NCBI RefSeq assembly: GCF_001598855.1
Contig: NZ_BCZS01000016.1
Span: 62,001-126,000 of the forward strand
Source: Pluralibacter gergoviae ATCC 33028 = NBRC 105706
GTDB taxonomy: Bacteria > Pseudomonadota > Gammaproteobacteria > Enterobacterales > Enterobacteriaceae
Length of the DNA stretch: 64,000 bases
Direction of reading: 5' to 3'
Shown: positions 17,160 to 25,547 of the stretch, piece after piece
Layout of the letters: each line of letters starts with the position of its first letter
Numbering within the stretch: position 1 is the first letter of the stretch
Notes under the pieces: generated by a model
The model's database searches: none
Told to the model about the DNA's origin: nothing
Seen by the model: the letters and a program-made list of their open reading frames with translations, nothing else
Program-made: the position numbers and the translations under genes

Positions 17160-18422
17160 CTAGCGCACCCTCGGCAGCTCCGCAAACCGGGTGGTATACC
17201 CCGGCGACAACATCTCCCGCTTCATTCCCCACGCTTTTTCACTGCCCTGCCCGGCAAACCAGATACGGCCCCGGCCCTTGCGGTTTATCTCATCGACGAT
17301 GTGCATCAGCGCGGCGCTGTTGGCCCATGGCGTTCTGCTATCGAACAGGTCCGGCTGCGCCACGCCGCTGCTGTAAAAATCCGCCAGCATCACGCCCGCC
17401 TTCATATAGCGGTGCCCCGGCTGCCAGATGCGATCCAGCGCACCGGTAGCGGCATGGATAATATCGCGGGTGTCGTTAGTCGGCAGCATCAAGGTGGTCG
17501 CGGCCTGCCGGGCGTAGTAGCACTCGCCGTCGGCGTGGGGGCTGGTGCGGATAAAAACGCTGATAAAACGGCAGAACTGCTTTTCCTGGCGCAGCTTTTC
17601 TGCGGCGCGTTCGGCGTAGGTGCAGATGGCCTGGCGCATCTCCTCATACTGCGTAATGCGGTAGCCAAAGGAGCGGCTGCACACGATCTGCTGTTTGGTC
17701 GGGACGAACTCCTCCTGGGCCAGGCACACCTCGCCGCGCAGCTCGCGGGCGGTGCGTTCCAGCACGACGTTAAAGTGCTTGCGGATAACCCACGGCGAGC
17801 AGGTAGCCAGATCGAGCGCCCACTGAATGCCCAGCAGCTCCAGCTTTTTGCTGATGCGCCGTCCGACGCCCCACACTTCGCTGACCGGCGTCCGCTCCAG
17901 CACCTTTCGCTGGCGAATGGGGCTGGAGAGATCGACCACACCGCCGCTTTCCGGCCAGCGCTTGGCGGCATAGTTGGCTAATTTGGCCAGCGTTTTGGTC
18001 GGCGCGATGCCGACCCCCACTTTCAGGCCGGTATGCTGAAATATCCGGCTGCGGACCTGATGCCCGAACTCACCGAGCGGCATACAGCGGCTGATGCCCG
18101 AGACGTTCACAAAGGCCTCATCGATGGAGTAGATCTCCACCTGGGGCGACATCTCCGCCAGGGTATCCATCACCCTGGCGCTGAGATCGGCATACAGCGC
18201 GTAGTTGGAGCTGAACACCGTCACTCCGCGGCGGCGCAGCTCCTCCTTAATTTTGAAATACGGCGACGCCATGCCGATACCCAGCGCCTTCGCCTCCGCC
18301 GAGCGCGAAATGATGCAGCCATCGTTGTTGGAGACCACCACCACCGGCCTGCCCTGTAGGTCCGGGCGAAAAACCGTCTCGCACGAGGCGTAGAAGTTAT
18401 TGACATCCACCAGCGCAAACAT
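17160..18422 (-). CDS. umuC: UmuC, catalytic subunit of DNA polymerase V
   Basis: 420-residue Y-family polymerase, about the usual length. With UmuD'2 it copies past damaged bases during the SOS response. The metal-binding acids are in place: Asp6, and Asp101-Glu102 in YSIDEAF. A QPDLF motif at about 356-360 fits the beta-clamp binding site. The ATG at 18422 follows the umuD stop by two bases, so the pair is one operon under the LexA site upstream of umuD. Confidence 0.96.
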   Translation of the reverse strand: MFALVDVNNFYASCETVFRPDLQGRPVVVVSNNDGCIISRSAEAKALGIGMASPYFKIKEELRRRGVTVFSSNYALYADLSARVMDTLAEMSPQVEIYSIDEAFVNVSGISRCMPLGEFGHQVRSRIFQHTGLKVGVGIAPTKTLAKLANYAAKRWPESGGVVDLSSPIRQRKVLERTPVSEVWGVGRRISKKLELLGIQWALDLATCSPWVIRKHFNVVLERTARELRGEVCLAQEEFVPTKQQIVCSRSFGYRITQYEEMRQAICTYAERAAEKLRQEKQFCRFISVFIRTSPHADGECYYARQAATTLMLPTNDTRDIIHAATGALDRIWQPGHRYMKAGVMLADFYSSGVAQPDLFDSRTPWANSAALMHIVDEINRKGRGRIWFAGQGSEKAWGMKREMLSPGYTTRFAELPRVR

Positions 18423-18424
18423 GG

Positions 18425-18844
18425 CTATTTAAACATCTTGATGGCAGAGGTGACGACGCCGAAGATCTGCAGCTCCCCATCGTCGCGGAACGCGATCGCC
18501 GGATAGCCGCTGTTGCGCGGAATAAGCCGCAGCGCCGGGCGAGTCTGCAGCTCTTTCACGGTAAACTCACCGTCAACGGACGCCACCACGATATCGCCGT
18601 GCTGCGCCGTCAGGGAGCGATCTACCACCAGCAGATCGCCGTCGCTGATGCCCGCGCCCAGCATGGAATCACCGCTGACTCTGACAAAATAGGTGGCGCT
18701 GGGGTGGCTGACCAGCAGGCTGTGCAGGTTCAGGCGATCCTCAACGTAATCCTGCGCCGGGCTGGGAAAGCCGCAGGGGACGCGATCGGTGAACAGAGGC
18801 AGCGGGAAAATGGCGTGAATATCAATGGGGCGAAGAAGCTGCAT
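18425..18844 (-). CDS. umuD: UmuD, self-cleaving subunit of DNA polymerase V
   Basis: 139 residues, the same as E. coli. RecA filaments trigger self-cleavage to UmuD', which joins UmuC. The cleavage site Cys24-Gly25 (PCGF), the catalytic Ser60 (SGDSM) and Lys97 (TVKEL) are at the canonical positions. AAGGA lies eight bases before the ATG at 18844, and a perfect LexA box is 19 bases upstream. It is first in the umuDC operon. Confidence 0.97.
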   Translation of the reverse strand: MQLLRPIDIHAIFPLPLFTDRVPCGFPSPAQDYVEDRLNLHSLLVSHPSATYFVRVSGDSMLGAGISDGDLLVVDRSLTAQHGDIVVASVDGEFTVKELQTRPALRLIPRNSGYPAIAFRDDGELQIFGVVTSAIKMFK

Positions 18845-18862
18845 AATGGCAATCCTTACTAA

Positions 18863-18878
18863 CTGTATATATATACAG
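18863..18878 (-). promoter_or_regulatory. LexA (SOS) box of umuDC
   Basis: CTGTATATATATACAG, a perfect 16-bp palindrome matching the CTG-N10-CAG LexA consensus. It begins 19 bases upstream of the umuD ATG, so LexA bound here would block the promoter. As I remember it, the E. coli umuD box is less symmetric. Confidence 0.93.
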
Positions 18879-18970
18879 TATCGCTATAGATAGCCGACGA
18901 TCAAGTGGTTCTGTGGGGGAATTGGGGAAGTGATTGAGGGGGAAGAGGATTTAGAGAAACGCGTTTAAAT

Positions 18971-18989
18971 CCCCGGCAGCGCCGGGGAC
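18971..18989 (-). terminator. Hairpin after the DUF2891 gene
   Basis: An 8-bp stem, TCCCCGGC with GCCGGGGA, and a three-base AGC loop, 27 bases past the stop of the leftward DUF969-DUF979-DUF2891 operon. The following bases are A+T rich, but there is no strict T run. Confidence 0.4.
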
Positions 18990-19015
18990 AGCGCAGTCTC
19001 CCGGCGCGCGGCGCC

Positions 19016-20011
19016 CTACTCCAGCGCCAGCAGCGCAAAGGTCGCCAGCCAGTGCCCGCCGCTATAGTGGCTGCCTACCACGTGCTCAACGCTTGCCGCG
19101 AGGTGCTGCTCGACGGCGCGGCTCAGCGCCTGCTGCCCCGCATGGTCTTTGGGCAATGCGCTGGCGATATGCTTCATACACCAGGCGCGGCTGAGGTTTA
19201 ATCCGTCGAGGTGGGCAATTTTTGGATCGGTACGGTCGCTCACCTGCGCCGGGTTCATCAGCGCGGTCACCGACCCCACCTCTGGCAGAAAGCGCCCGAA
19301 CCAGGCCGGAAAATCATCCACCACCTTACTCATCAGCAGCGCTTCGGTCAGCGCCCCGGAAATATACTCATCGCCGCCCGGCTCGTAGTGGGCCGGATAG
19401 TGCGTATCAGCAAGATAAAAGCGCGCCGATGCTGCCCGAATAGCTTGCTCAAGCGCCGCGTCCTCCACCGCGCGGGCATAATCCAGCGCCAGGGCCAGCG
19501 CGAACGCCGTGTTGTAGTGCGTACCGACCCGGATCGGATAGGTAAGCTTGCTGAGGTAATCCATCAGCCTGCGGCGAATATCCTGGGCCAAGGGCTGCAG
19601 CGTTTGATACCAGCCCCCGGCCTGCGGCAGAGAGGACTGTTTCAGCTCCTGGGCCAGCGCCAGCAGCCAGCCGTAGCCATACGGTCGCTCAAACGATGCG
19701 CGAAAAGGCGCGTTAAAATAGGCCAGCTCCTGTGCGACATTTTCTTCAGTCAGGTGGTCGTTGAATAGCGTAACGATCTCATCCCGACACGAGAGCGTCG
19801 GGTAGAGGCGCAGGCAGCGCAGCAGCAGCCAGTAGCCGTGTACCGCCGAGTGCCAGTCAAAACAGCCGTAAAAAATCGGATGCAGCGCGCGGGGCGGCAA
19901 AACATCATCATCACTATTAAGCAGATGCATAATGTGGTTCGGATACTCCTGACGCAAATAGGTCAATGGCATTCTGGCAAAAGCGTCAGCCTGATGTTGC
20001 GTTAATTGCAT
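19016..20011 (-). CDS. DUF2891-family protein
   Basis: 331 residues, no signal peptide or membrane segment, matching the uncharacterised DUF2891 family. It is rich in aromatic and histidine motifs such as CFDWHSAVHGYW (about 50-61), PYGYGW, THYNTAFALALAL and HYSGGHWLATFALLAL at the end. The repeated helical hairpins suggest an alpha/alpha toroid fold like that of glycosidases or isomerases, but I cannot assign an activity. It is the last gene of an operon with the DUF969 and DUF979 membrane proteins, so it may act on whatever they import. The spacing to DUF979 is 26 bases. Confidence 0.8.
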   Translation of the reverse strand: MQLTQHQADAFARMPLTYLRQEYPNHIMHLLNSDDDVLPPRALHPIFYGCFDWHSAVHGYWLLLRCLRLYPTLSCRDEIVTLFNDHLTEENVAQELAYFNAPFRASFERPYGYGWLLALAQELKQSSLPQAGGWYQTLQPLAQDIRRRLMDYLSKLTYPIRVGTHYNTAFALALALDYARAVEDAALEQAIRAASARFYLADTHYPAHYEPGGDEYISGALTEALLMSKVVDDFPAWFGRFLPEVGSVTALMNPAQVSDRTDPKIAHLDGLNLSRAWCMKHIASALPKDHAGQQALSRAVEQHLAASVEHVVGSHYSGGHWLATFALLALE

Positions 20012-20037
20012 AACAGCTCCTTAGATCGTCGCCGCCC

Positions 20038-21024
20038 TTAGCGGAAGACGAGGAAATACATTAAGAACACGTTCACCACCAGCAGGGTTAACGCGGTGGG
20101 GATCTGAATTTTTATCACCTGATACTTGTCCTTAAGCTCCAGCAGCGCGGCGGGAACAATATTGAAATTGGCGGCCATCGGCGTCATCAGCGTGCCGCAA
20201 TACCCGGCGTACATGCCAATGGCCAGCAGCGGCGCCGGATTACCGTGGTGGACGTTAATCAGGAATGGCAGGGCTATGCCGGCGCTCAGCACCGGGAATG
20301 CGGCGAACGCATTACCCATAATCATGGTGAACAGCGCCATGCCAACGCAGTAGATCGCCACCAGCATGAAGCGGTTATCCGGGTTAACAAACAGGCTCAC
20401 CACCTTCTGCACCGCTCCCCCGGTATTGGCCGCGACAAAGACGCCGCCCAGCATGGCGAGCATCTGCGGCAGGATCACCGCCCAGCCGATGGTATCCACC
20501 AGCCGCCGCGACTGGCGAATCGCGTGCAGCGGCGTCCCCCTGGTCAGCCACCAGCCGGTGAGGACCGCCGCGATGCAGGCCACGCACAGCGCCGCCAGGG
20601 TGAGCTGCTTCTGATCGAGCAGATAAACGCCGCCAATCGCAACGCCTTTCAGAAAAAGGGTGCCGATGACCGTCACAACCGGGATCATCAGCGCAGGTAT
20701 AAACAGTGCGTTTTTCAGGCGATTCGATGAGGCAGCGCGCTCCTCCTCGGAGGACATCTGATAGCGCCCTTTCCCGACCAGCCCGAAACCGGCCAGCAAA
20801 GCAATGACGATAACGCAGCCGCCGATGATCCGGTACGCCAGCGATCTTCCCAGCGCCTGCACCATCAGGTCGCCAAACAAAAAGATCCCGCCAAACAGAA
20901 ACCAGAACAGCGCGGTAGTGAGGCGTTTAGGATTTGCCCGATCGCGCAGGGTCATGATCACCAGCAGCATCACTACGAAGCCAATCAGGTAGTACACGCG
21001 GTTAATGGTCATCAGCGTCGTCAT
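20038..21024 (-). CDS. DUF979 permease subunit
   Basis: 328 residues from the ATG at 21024, which overlaps the DUF969 stop (ATGA); the longer frame to 21150 lies inside that gene. It is very hydrophobic, with about nine or ten membrane segments and a conserved-looking GNAFAAFPVLSAGIALPFL stretch. DUF969 and DUF979 proteins nearly always occur as a pair and have been proposed as a two-part 5-oxoproline transporter where they sit beside pyroglutamyl peptidase. No such peptidase or 5-oxoprolinase gene is beside them here, so the substrate is uncertain. It acts in the inner membrane. Confidence 0.85.
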   Translation of the reverse strand: MTTLMTINRVYYLIGFVVMLLVIMTLRDRANPKRLTTALFWFLFGGIFLFGDLMVQALGRSLAYRIIGGCVIVIALLAGFGLVGKGRYQMSSEEERAASSNRLKNALFIPALMIPVVTVIGTLFLKGVAIGGVYLLDQKQLTLAALCVACIAAVLTGWWLTRGTPLHAIRQSRRLVDTIGWAVILPQMLAMLGGVFVAANTGGAVQKVVSLFVNPDNRFMLVAIYCVGMALFTMIMGNAFAAFPVLSAGIALPFLINVHHGNPAPLLAIGMYAGYCGTLMTPMAANFNIVPAALLELKDKYQVIKIQIPTALTLLVVNVFLMYFLVFR

Positions 21025-21743
21025 TGGGCGATCTCCTGCGTGCCCTGTTCTGCTCGCCAGGCCATAACATCGCGGCGGATGCTGGCGTCCAGGCGCAGCA
21101 GGCGCGTCATATGAATAACCAGGGCGGCAATCGCGGTCGGAATGGCCCACAGGCCGATGTGCAGCGGCTCAATGCCCTCGATACCGTTCTCCTTGAGAAA
21201 AGCGTCGATCAGCAGGACTGCGCCGAAGGCGATAAAAATATCTTCCCCGAAGAAAACGGCGATATTGTCGCAGGCGGCGGCGTGGGCTTTGATTTTGTCG
21301 CGGATGTGCGGCGGCAGCTCGCCATATTCGTTCAGCGCCGCGCCTTCGGCCATTGGCGCAAGCAGCGGGCGCACCGTCTGCGCATGGCCGCCAAGCGACA
21401 TCAGCCCCAGCGCCGCCGTCCCTTCGCGGGCGACAAAGTAGAGCATCAGAATACGCGCCGAGGTGGCGCTGGCGATCTTTGCGACCCAGGCCTGGGCGCG
21501 CTCTTTGAGTCCGTAATACTCCAGCAGGCCGATAACCGGCAGGATCAGAATAAAGGTGGCCAGCGAACGGCTGTTGACGAACTTCTCGCCAAAGGTCTCC
21601 AGCAGCATACCGAAGTCCATGCCAGCCAGCAGACCCGTCGCCAGGCCCGCCACCACGACTACCAGCAGCGGGTTAAAGCGCAAAGCAAAACCGATAACCA
21701 CGACCGGTATTCCGATCAGCGGCAGCAGCGTAGATGCGTCCAT
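21021..21743 (-). CDS. DUF969 permease subunit
   Basis: 240 residues, with about five or six membrane segments and a polar central part (LNEYGELPPHIRDKIKAHAAACDN). It is the partner of the DUF979 protein; their genes overlap by four bases. The ATG at 21743 follows AGGGA by seven bases; the frame is open to 21803. It heads the three-gene operon that ends with DUF2891. The likely role is uptake of a small organic acid; proposals for the family point to 5-oxoproline, but nothing here proves it. Confidence 0.85.
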   Translation of the reverse strand: MDASTLLPLIGIPVVVIGFALRFNPLLVVVVAGLATGLLAGMDFGMLLETFGEKFVNSRSLATFILILPVIGLLEYYGLKERAQAWVAKIASATSARILMLYFVAREGTAALGLMSLGGHAQTVRPLLAPMAEGAALNEYGELPPHIRDKIKAHAAACDNIAVFFGEDIFIAFGAVLLIDAFLKENGIEGIEPLHIGLWAIPTAIAALVIHMTRLLRLDASIRRDVMAWRAEQGTQEIAQ

Positions 21744-21970
21744 AACTATTTCCCTATTCAGAATGAGTGCTGCGCGCCGGTGGCTATTTTTATTGGACCT
21801 CACGGGCGTGAGGCGGGTGCGCTGCGGCGCGCGATGTTGTGTTTTTGTTTCAGCCTTCGTAGAGGCCGAACAAAAAACTTATAACGAAATAGCAAAAAGA
21901 GATAAACAATTTATCCCTGAAACAGGTTTATTTTACGGCACGCGAATTATCAGTCTGGACGGGTATCTGC

Positions 21971-22900
21971 CTACTCCGCACTCCTCCTCACTTCCTGAAC
22001 CAGCCCCATTCTCTCCACCAGCAGCGGTTCCAGCCACGCCATAAACAGCTGCAGGGGCCGGGAGAGGTGCCGCCGGTGCGGATAGAGCAGATTCACCGGC
22101 AGCGCGTTCGGCAGAAAGTCGGGCATCACCTCCCGCAGAGTGCCGTCGGCCAGCAGATCCTGCACGTCATACGCCGGGATCTGAATCAGGCCCAGTCCCG
22201 CCGCACAGGCGGCAATATAGGCCTCGGCGCTGTTAACGCTGAGCCGGTGATCCACGTCGCAGCTCAGGGTTTCTCCGTTCGCCTCCCACTCCCAGCGCGC
22301 GCGGCGCCCGGAGGTCGGTGAGGCGTAGCCTACCGCAAAATGCCCGGTCAGCTGCTGCGGAGAGTCCGGTTCGCCGTGCGCCGCCAGGTATTCTGCCGAG
22401 GCGATGTTAATCAGCTTCATCATACCGATCCGCCGCGCCACCATGCCGGAGTCGCTCAGCTCGCCGACGCGCAGCGCGCAGTCGGTGCCCTCTTCGGCCA
22501 GATTGACGCTGCGGTCGGTGACGCCAAGCTCAATGCGGATCTGCGGGTGAAGGGCAAAAAAGTCCGGCAGCGCGGGCGCCACAATCAGCCGCCCGATACG
22601 CCCCGGCACGTCCACGCGAATGGTGCCCGCCACCTGTTCGCCGTCATAGCGAAACAGGTTCACCGCCTCCTCGACGTCCTGCACCACGGCCCGGCAGCGG
22701 GCGTAAAACGCGCTGCCGTCGGAGGTCAGCGATACGCTGCGGGTGGTGCGGTGCAGCAGGCGGGTATCGAGCCGCGTTTCCAGCTGGCGAACGGCCGCCG
22801 AAATGGTCGACACCGGGCGGTTCATCGCCTCAGCGGTGCGCACAAAGCTGCCGTTCTCGGCGACGCGGAGAAAGATCCGAAACAGCTCAATGGTGTCCAT
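21971..22900 (-). CDS. LysR-family transcriptional regulator
   Basis: 309 residues. The helix-turn-helix spans about 3-62 (LFRIFLRVAENGSF and the recognition region VSTISAAVRQLE), followed by the effector domain. It resembles the YafC/DmlR-type subgroup common in Enterobacteriaceae. It is divergent from two short-chain dehydrogenase genes with 125 bases between; that gap has a T-N11-A palindrome. It most likely controls those genes and itself. The inducer is unknown. Confidence 0.9.
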   Translation of the reverse strand: MDTIELFRIFLRVAENGSFVRTAEAMNRPVSTISAAVRQLETRLDTRLLHRTTRSVSLTSDGSAFYARCRAVVQDVEEAVNLFRYDGEQVAGTIRVDVPGRIGRLIVAPALPDFFALHPQIRIELGVTDRSVNLAEEGTDCALRVGELSDSGMVARRIGMMKLINIASAEYLAAHGEPDSPQQLTGHFAVGYASPTSGRRARWEWEANGETLSCDVDHRLSVNSAEAYIAACAAGLGLIQIPAYDVQDLLADGTLREVMPDFLPNALPVNLLYPHRRHLSRPLQLFMAWLEPLLVERMGLVQEVRRSAE

Positions 22901-22910
22901 AGCGCCTCAT

Positions 22911-22929
22911 TATTCGCTAATTCTGAATA
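22911..22929. promoter_or_regulatory. LysR-type box in the divergent promoter
   Basis: TATTC and GAATA arms with nine bases between them, containing the T-N11-A pattern expected for LysR regulators. It starts 11 bases upstream of the LysR gene and lies about 97 bases before the first dehydrogenase ATG. By position it could serve both autoregulation and activation. Confidence 0.5.
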
Positions 22930-23025
22930 GTGTATGCAGTTTAACCCTCTTTATACATTATCTGCTGGAAGTAAGCTGCTTATTACCGGAATAACCCGGC
23001 ACATTAATAAGACAGGAGCTGCACC

Positions 23026-23799
23026 ATGTCCCATCGCACCATTAACGGTAAAACCGTCCTTATTGCCGGCGGCGCTAAAAACCTCGGCGGCCTGATTGCC
23101 CGCGACTTTGCGCAACAGGGCGCCCGCGCCATTGCCATTCACTACAACAGCGACGCCAGCCGCAAAGAGGCGGAAGAGACCGTCGCCGCGGTGAAGGCCG
23201 CCGGCGCCGAAGCCGCCGCTTTCCAGGCTGACCTCACCTCGGCCGCGGCCATGGAAAAGCTGTTCGCCGATGCGGTTGCCGCCTTTGGCCAGCCGGATAT
23301 CGCCATCAACACCGTGGGGAAAGTGCTCAAAAAACCGATGGCGGACATTACGGAAGCAGAGTTCGATGAGATGAGCGCCGTGAATGCCAAATCGGCGTTC
23401 TTCTTTCTGAAAGAAGCCGGAAAGCAGGTGCGCGATAACGGCAAGATCTGTACGCTGGTCACCTCCCTGCTCGGGGCCTATACGCCGTTTTACGCCGCCT
23501 ATGCGGGCATGAAGGCGCCGGTAGAGCACTTTACCCGCGCCGCCTCAAAAGAGCTGGGCGAGCGCGGCATTTCGGTCACGGCGATTGGTCCCGGCCCGAT
23601 GGATACGCCATTCTTCTATCCGGCGGAGGGCGCCGACGCGGTGGCCTACCATAAAACGGCCGCCGCCCTGTCGCCGTTCAGCAAAACCGGCCTGACCGAC
23701 ATTGAAGATATCGTACCGTGGGTGCGCTTTCTGGTCAGCGAAGGCTGGTGGATGACCGGTCAGACGATACTGATTAACGGCGGCTACACGACGAAGTAG
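23026..23799 (+). CDS. Short-chain dehydrogenase/reductase
   Basis: 257 residues, classical SDR fold. The cofactor loop near residue 14 reads AGGAKNLGG rather than the usual TGxxxGxG. The catalytic set is a serine in VTSLLG and the pair in YAGMK (about 164-168). The C-terminus GQTILINGGY is typical of 3-oxoacyl-reductase-like SDRs. GGAG lies close upstream of the ATG at 23026. The substrate is unknown. It is divergent from the LysR gene and 27 bases before a second SDR. Confidence 0.88.
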   Translation: MSHRTINGKTVLIAGGAKNLGGLIARDFAQQGARAIAIHYNSDASRKEAEETVAAVKAAGAEAAAFQADLTSAAAMEKLFADAVAAFGQPDIAINTVGKVLKKPMADITEAEFDEMSAVNAKSAFFFLKEAGKQVRDNGKICTLVTSLLGAYTPFYAAYAGMKAPVEHFTRAASKELGERGISVTAIGPGPMDTPFFYPAEGADAVAYHKTAAALSPFSKTGLTDIEDIVPWVRFLVSEGWWMTGQTILINGGYTTK

Positions 23800-23826
23800 G
23801 CCCACACACCAGAGAGGAACATCATT

Positions 23827-24588
23827 GTGAAGATGACCGGCAATACGATTCTCATTACCGGCGGCGGCTCCGGCATCGGTGAAGCCCTGGCCCACCGCCT
23901 GCACGACCTTGGTAACACGGTGATTATCGCCGGGCGCCGGCTGGAGGCGCTGGAGGCATCGATTGCCGGTCGGGAAAATATGCACGCGCTGACGCTGGAC
24001 ATCAGCAGTCCTGAGGGCATCGCCGACTTCGCCGCCCGTCTGCTGGCAGCGCATCCGACGCTCAACGTGCTGGTGAACAACGCGGGCATTATGCGCTTTG
24101 AGTCGCCGGACAGCGCCCGGGATCTGACGGATGCCGAAGAGACCATTACCACCAACCTGCTGGGACCGATCCGCATGACCGACGCGCTGGTCGATCACCT
24201 GTCGGCGCAGGCGAATCCCGCCATCATCAACGTCACCTCCGGCCTGGCATTCGTGCCGCTGGTCACCACCCCGACCTACAACGCCACCAAAGCGGCGATC
24301 CACTCCTACACCGTCTCGCTACGGGAGGTGCTGAAGGGCAAAGTGGAAGTGATTGAACTGGCGCCCCCCGCCGTGCAGACCGGGCTGACGCCCGGCCAGG
24401 AGACGCGCGAAGGCTATATGCCGCTCGCCGCGTTTACCGATGAGGTAATGGATCTGCTGGCGCAGCAGCCGACGCCGAAAGAGATCCTGGTCAAGCAGGT
24501 CGGCTTCCTGCGCTTTGCCGAAGCGGAGGGCCGCTTCATTGATACGCTGGAGAAGCTTAACGCGTTTGTGGCGAAGGTTAGCCACTGA
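23827..24588 (+). CDS. Short-chain dehydrogenase, DltE-like
   Basis: 253 residues. The NAD(P) motif TGGGSGIG is at about 11-18, NNAGI near 85, and the catalytic YNATK near 153, with a serine in NVTSG. It differs from its neighbour in the C-terminal half (IELAPPAVQTGLTPGQ) and resembles the DltE-type oxidoreductases. I prefer the GTG at 23827 since GAGAGG is about nine bases upstream; an ATG at 23833 would be too far. It is cotranscribed with the preceding SDR and followed by a hairpin. The substrate is unknown. Confidence 0.87.
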   Translation: MKMTGNTILITGGGSGIGEALAHRLHDLGNTVIIAGRRLEALEASIAGRENMHALTLDISSPEGIADFAARLLAAHPTLNVLVNNAGIMRFESPDSARDLTDAEETITTNLLGPIRMTDALVDHLSAQANPAIINVTSGLAFVPLVTTPTYNATKAAIHSYTVSLREVLKGKVEVIELAPPAVQTGLTPGQETREGYMPLAAFTDEVMDLLAQQPTPKEILVKQVGFLRFAEAEGRFIDTLEKLNAFVAKVSH

Positions 24589-24597
24589 GCGTGGTCG

Positions 24598-24618
24598 GGC
24601 CGGGCGTCCTGCCCGGCC
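24598..24618 (+). terminator. Hairpin after the second short-chain dehydrogenase
   Basis: An 8-bp GGCCGGGC/GCCCGGCC stem with a GTCCT loop, 10 bases past the stop. It has no T run and resembles the REP-type hairpins found elsewhere in the window, so it may be a mRNA-stabilising REP rather than a true terminator. Confidence 0.4.
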
Positions 24619-24694
24619 TGAGCGTTATGTAGCAAAATTCCCTCCGCTTATGCGCATATAATATTGAAGAAAATCACATTGCTAAGGAGATAGC

Positions 24695-25120
24695 ATGCGC
24701 CAGAGAACCATCGTATGTCCCGTCATACAAAATGACGGTGAATTTCTTCTCTGTAAAATGGCCGCCGACCGCGGGGTTTTCCCCGGCCAGTGGGCCTTGC
24801 CCGGCGGTGGAATGGAGCCTGGTGAAACGATGGAGGCGGCGCTCAGGCGCGAAATTATGGAGGAGTTAGGCGATAAGTTACTGATTACCGATATCAAGCC
24901 GTGGGCCTTTCGCGATGATACCCGGACCAAAACCTATCCGGATGGCTCCAGCGAAGATATTTATATGATTTACCTCATTTTTGATTGTCTTAGCGCCAAT
25001 CGGGATATCACGTTTAACGAGGAGTTTCAGGAGATTATCTGGGTGAAGCCGGAAATGATAAAAAGCCTAGATTTGAATGAGGCCACCCGGATCACGTTTA
25101 TCCAAAAAGGGCTTATTTAA
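24695..25120 (+). CDS. nudI: NudI, Nudix nucleoside triphosphatase
   Basis: 141 residues, the same length as E. coli NudI and very similar from the first residues (MRQRTIVCP). The enzyme hydrolyses pyrimidine deoxynucleoside triphosphates, giving the monophosphate and pyrophosphate. The full Nudix box spans residues 38-60, with its REIMEELG core intact. TAAGGAG precedes the ATG. It stands alone, with a hairpin after its stop shared with the convergent pca operon. Confidence 0.94.
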   Translation: MRQRTIVCPVIQNDGEFLLCKMAADRGVFPGQWALPGGGMEPGETMEAALRREIMEELGDKLLITDIKPWAFRDDTRTKTYPDGSSEDIYMIYLIFDCLSANRDITFNEEFQEIIWVKPEMIKSLDLNEATRITFIQKGLI

Positions 25121-25125
25121 CAGCT

Positions 25126-25149
25126 ATCCCCGGCGTTAAGGCCGGGGAT
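25126..25149. terminator. Bidirectional hairpin between nudI and pcaC
   Basis: A perfect 9-bp stem, ATCCCCGGC with GCCGGGGAT, and a GTTAAG loop, between two convergent genes. It starts five bases after the nudI stop and ends five bases before the pcaC stop. There is no strong T run. Confidence 0.5.
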
Positions 25150-25154
25150 CTCCC

Positions 25155-25547
25155 CTACTCGCTCCCCGCCGCGTCCATCTCATCAAATACCTGCTGAGCC
25201 AGGTGCATGGTGGCGTTGGCAGCGGGCAGCCCGCAGTAGAGCGCGGAGTGCATAATCAGCTCCTTCAGCTCGTCGCGGGTGACGCCGTTGTTGAAGGCCG
25301 CCCGCAGGTGCATTTTCAGCTCCGCCTCGCGGTTGAGGGCGATGAGCATGGCGATGGTGATCATGCTGCGGGTGTGGTGATTAAGCCCCGGCCGCGTCCA
25401 GGTTTCTCCCCAGGCGTAGCGGGAAATAAAGTTCTGGAACTCCTCATTCAGCGGGCTCAGCCCCTGCAGGCTGCGGTCAACGTGGGCGTCGCCCAGCACC
25501 TTGCGGCGCACCGCAATGCCCTGTTTATAGCGCTCTTCGTCGGTCAT
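25155..25547 (-). CDS. pcaC: PcaC, 4-carboxymuconolactone decarboxylase
   Basis: 130 residues, the single-domain form of the family. It removes CO2 from 4-carboxymuconolactone to give 3-oxoadipate enol-lactone in protocatechuate breakdown. The segment GETWTRPGLNHHTRSMITIAM (about 51-71) and the following RDELKELIMHSALYCGLPAA are characteristic. The start overlaps the pcaD stop (ATGA). It is last in pcaIJFBDC. In some bacteria pcaC and pcaD are fused as pcaL; here they are separate. Confidence 0.95.
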   Translation of the reverse strand: MTDEERYKQGIAVRRKVLGDAHVDRSLQGLSPLNEEFQNFISRYAWGETWTRPGLNHHTRSMITIAMLIALNREAELKMHLRAAFNNGVTRDELKELIMHSALYCGLPAANATMHLAQQVFDEMDAAGSE

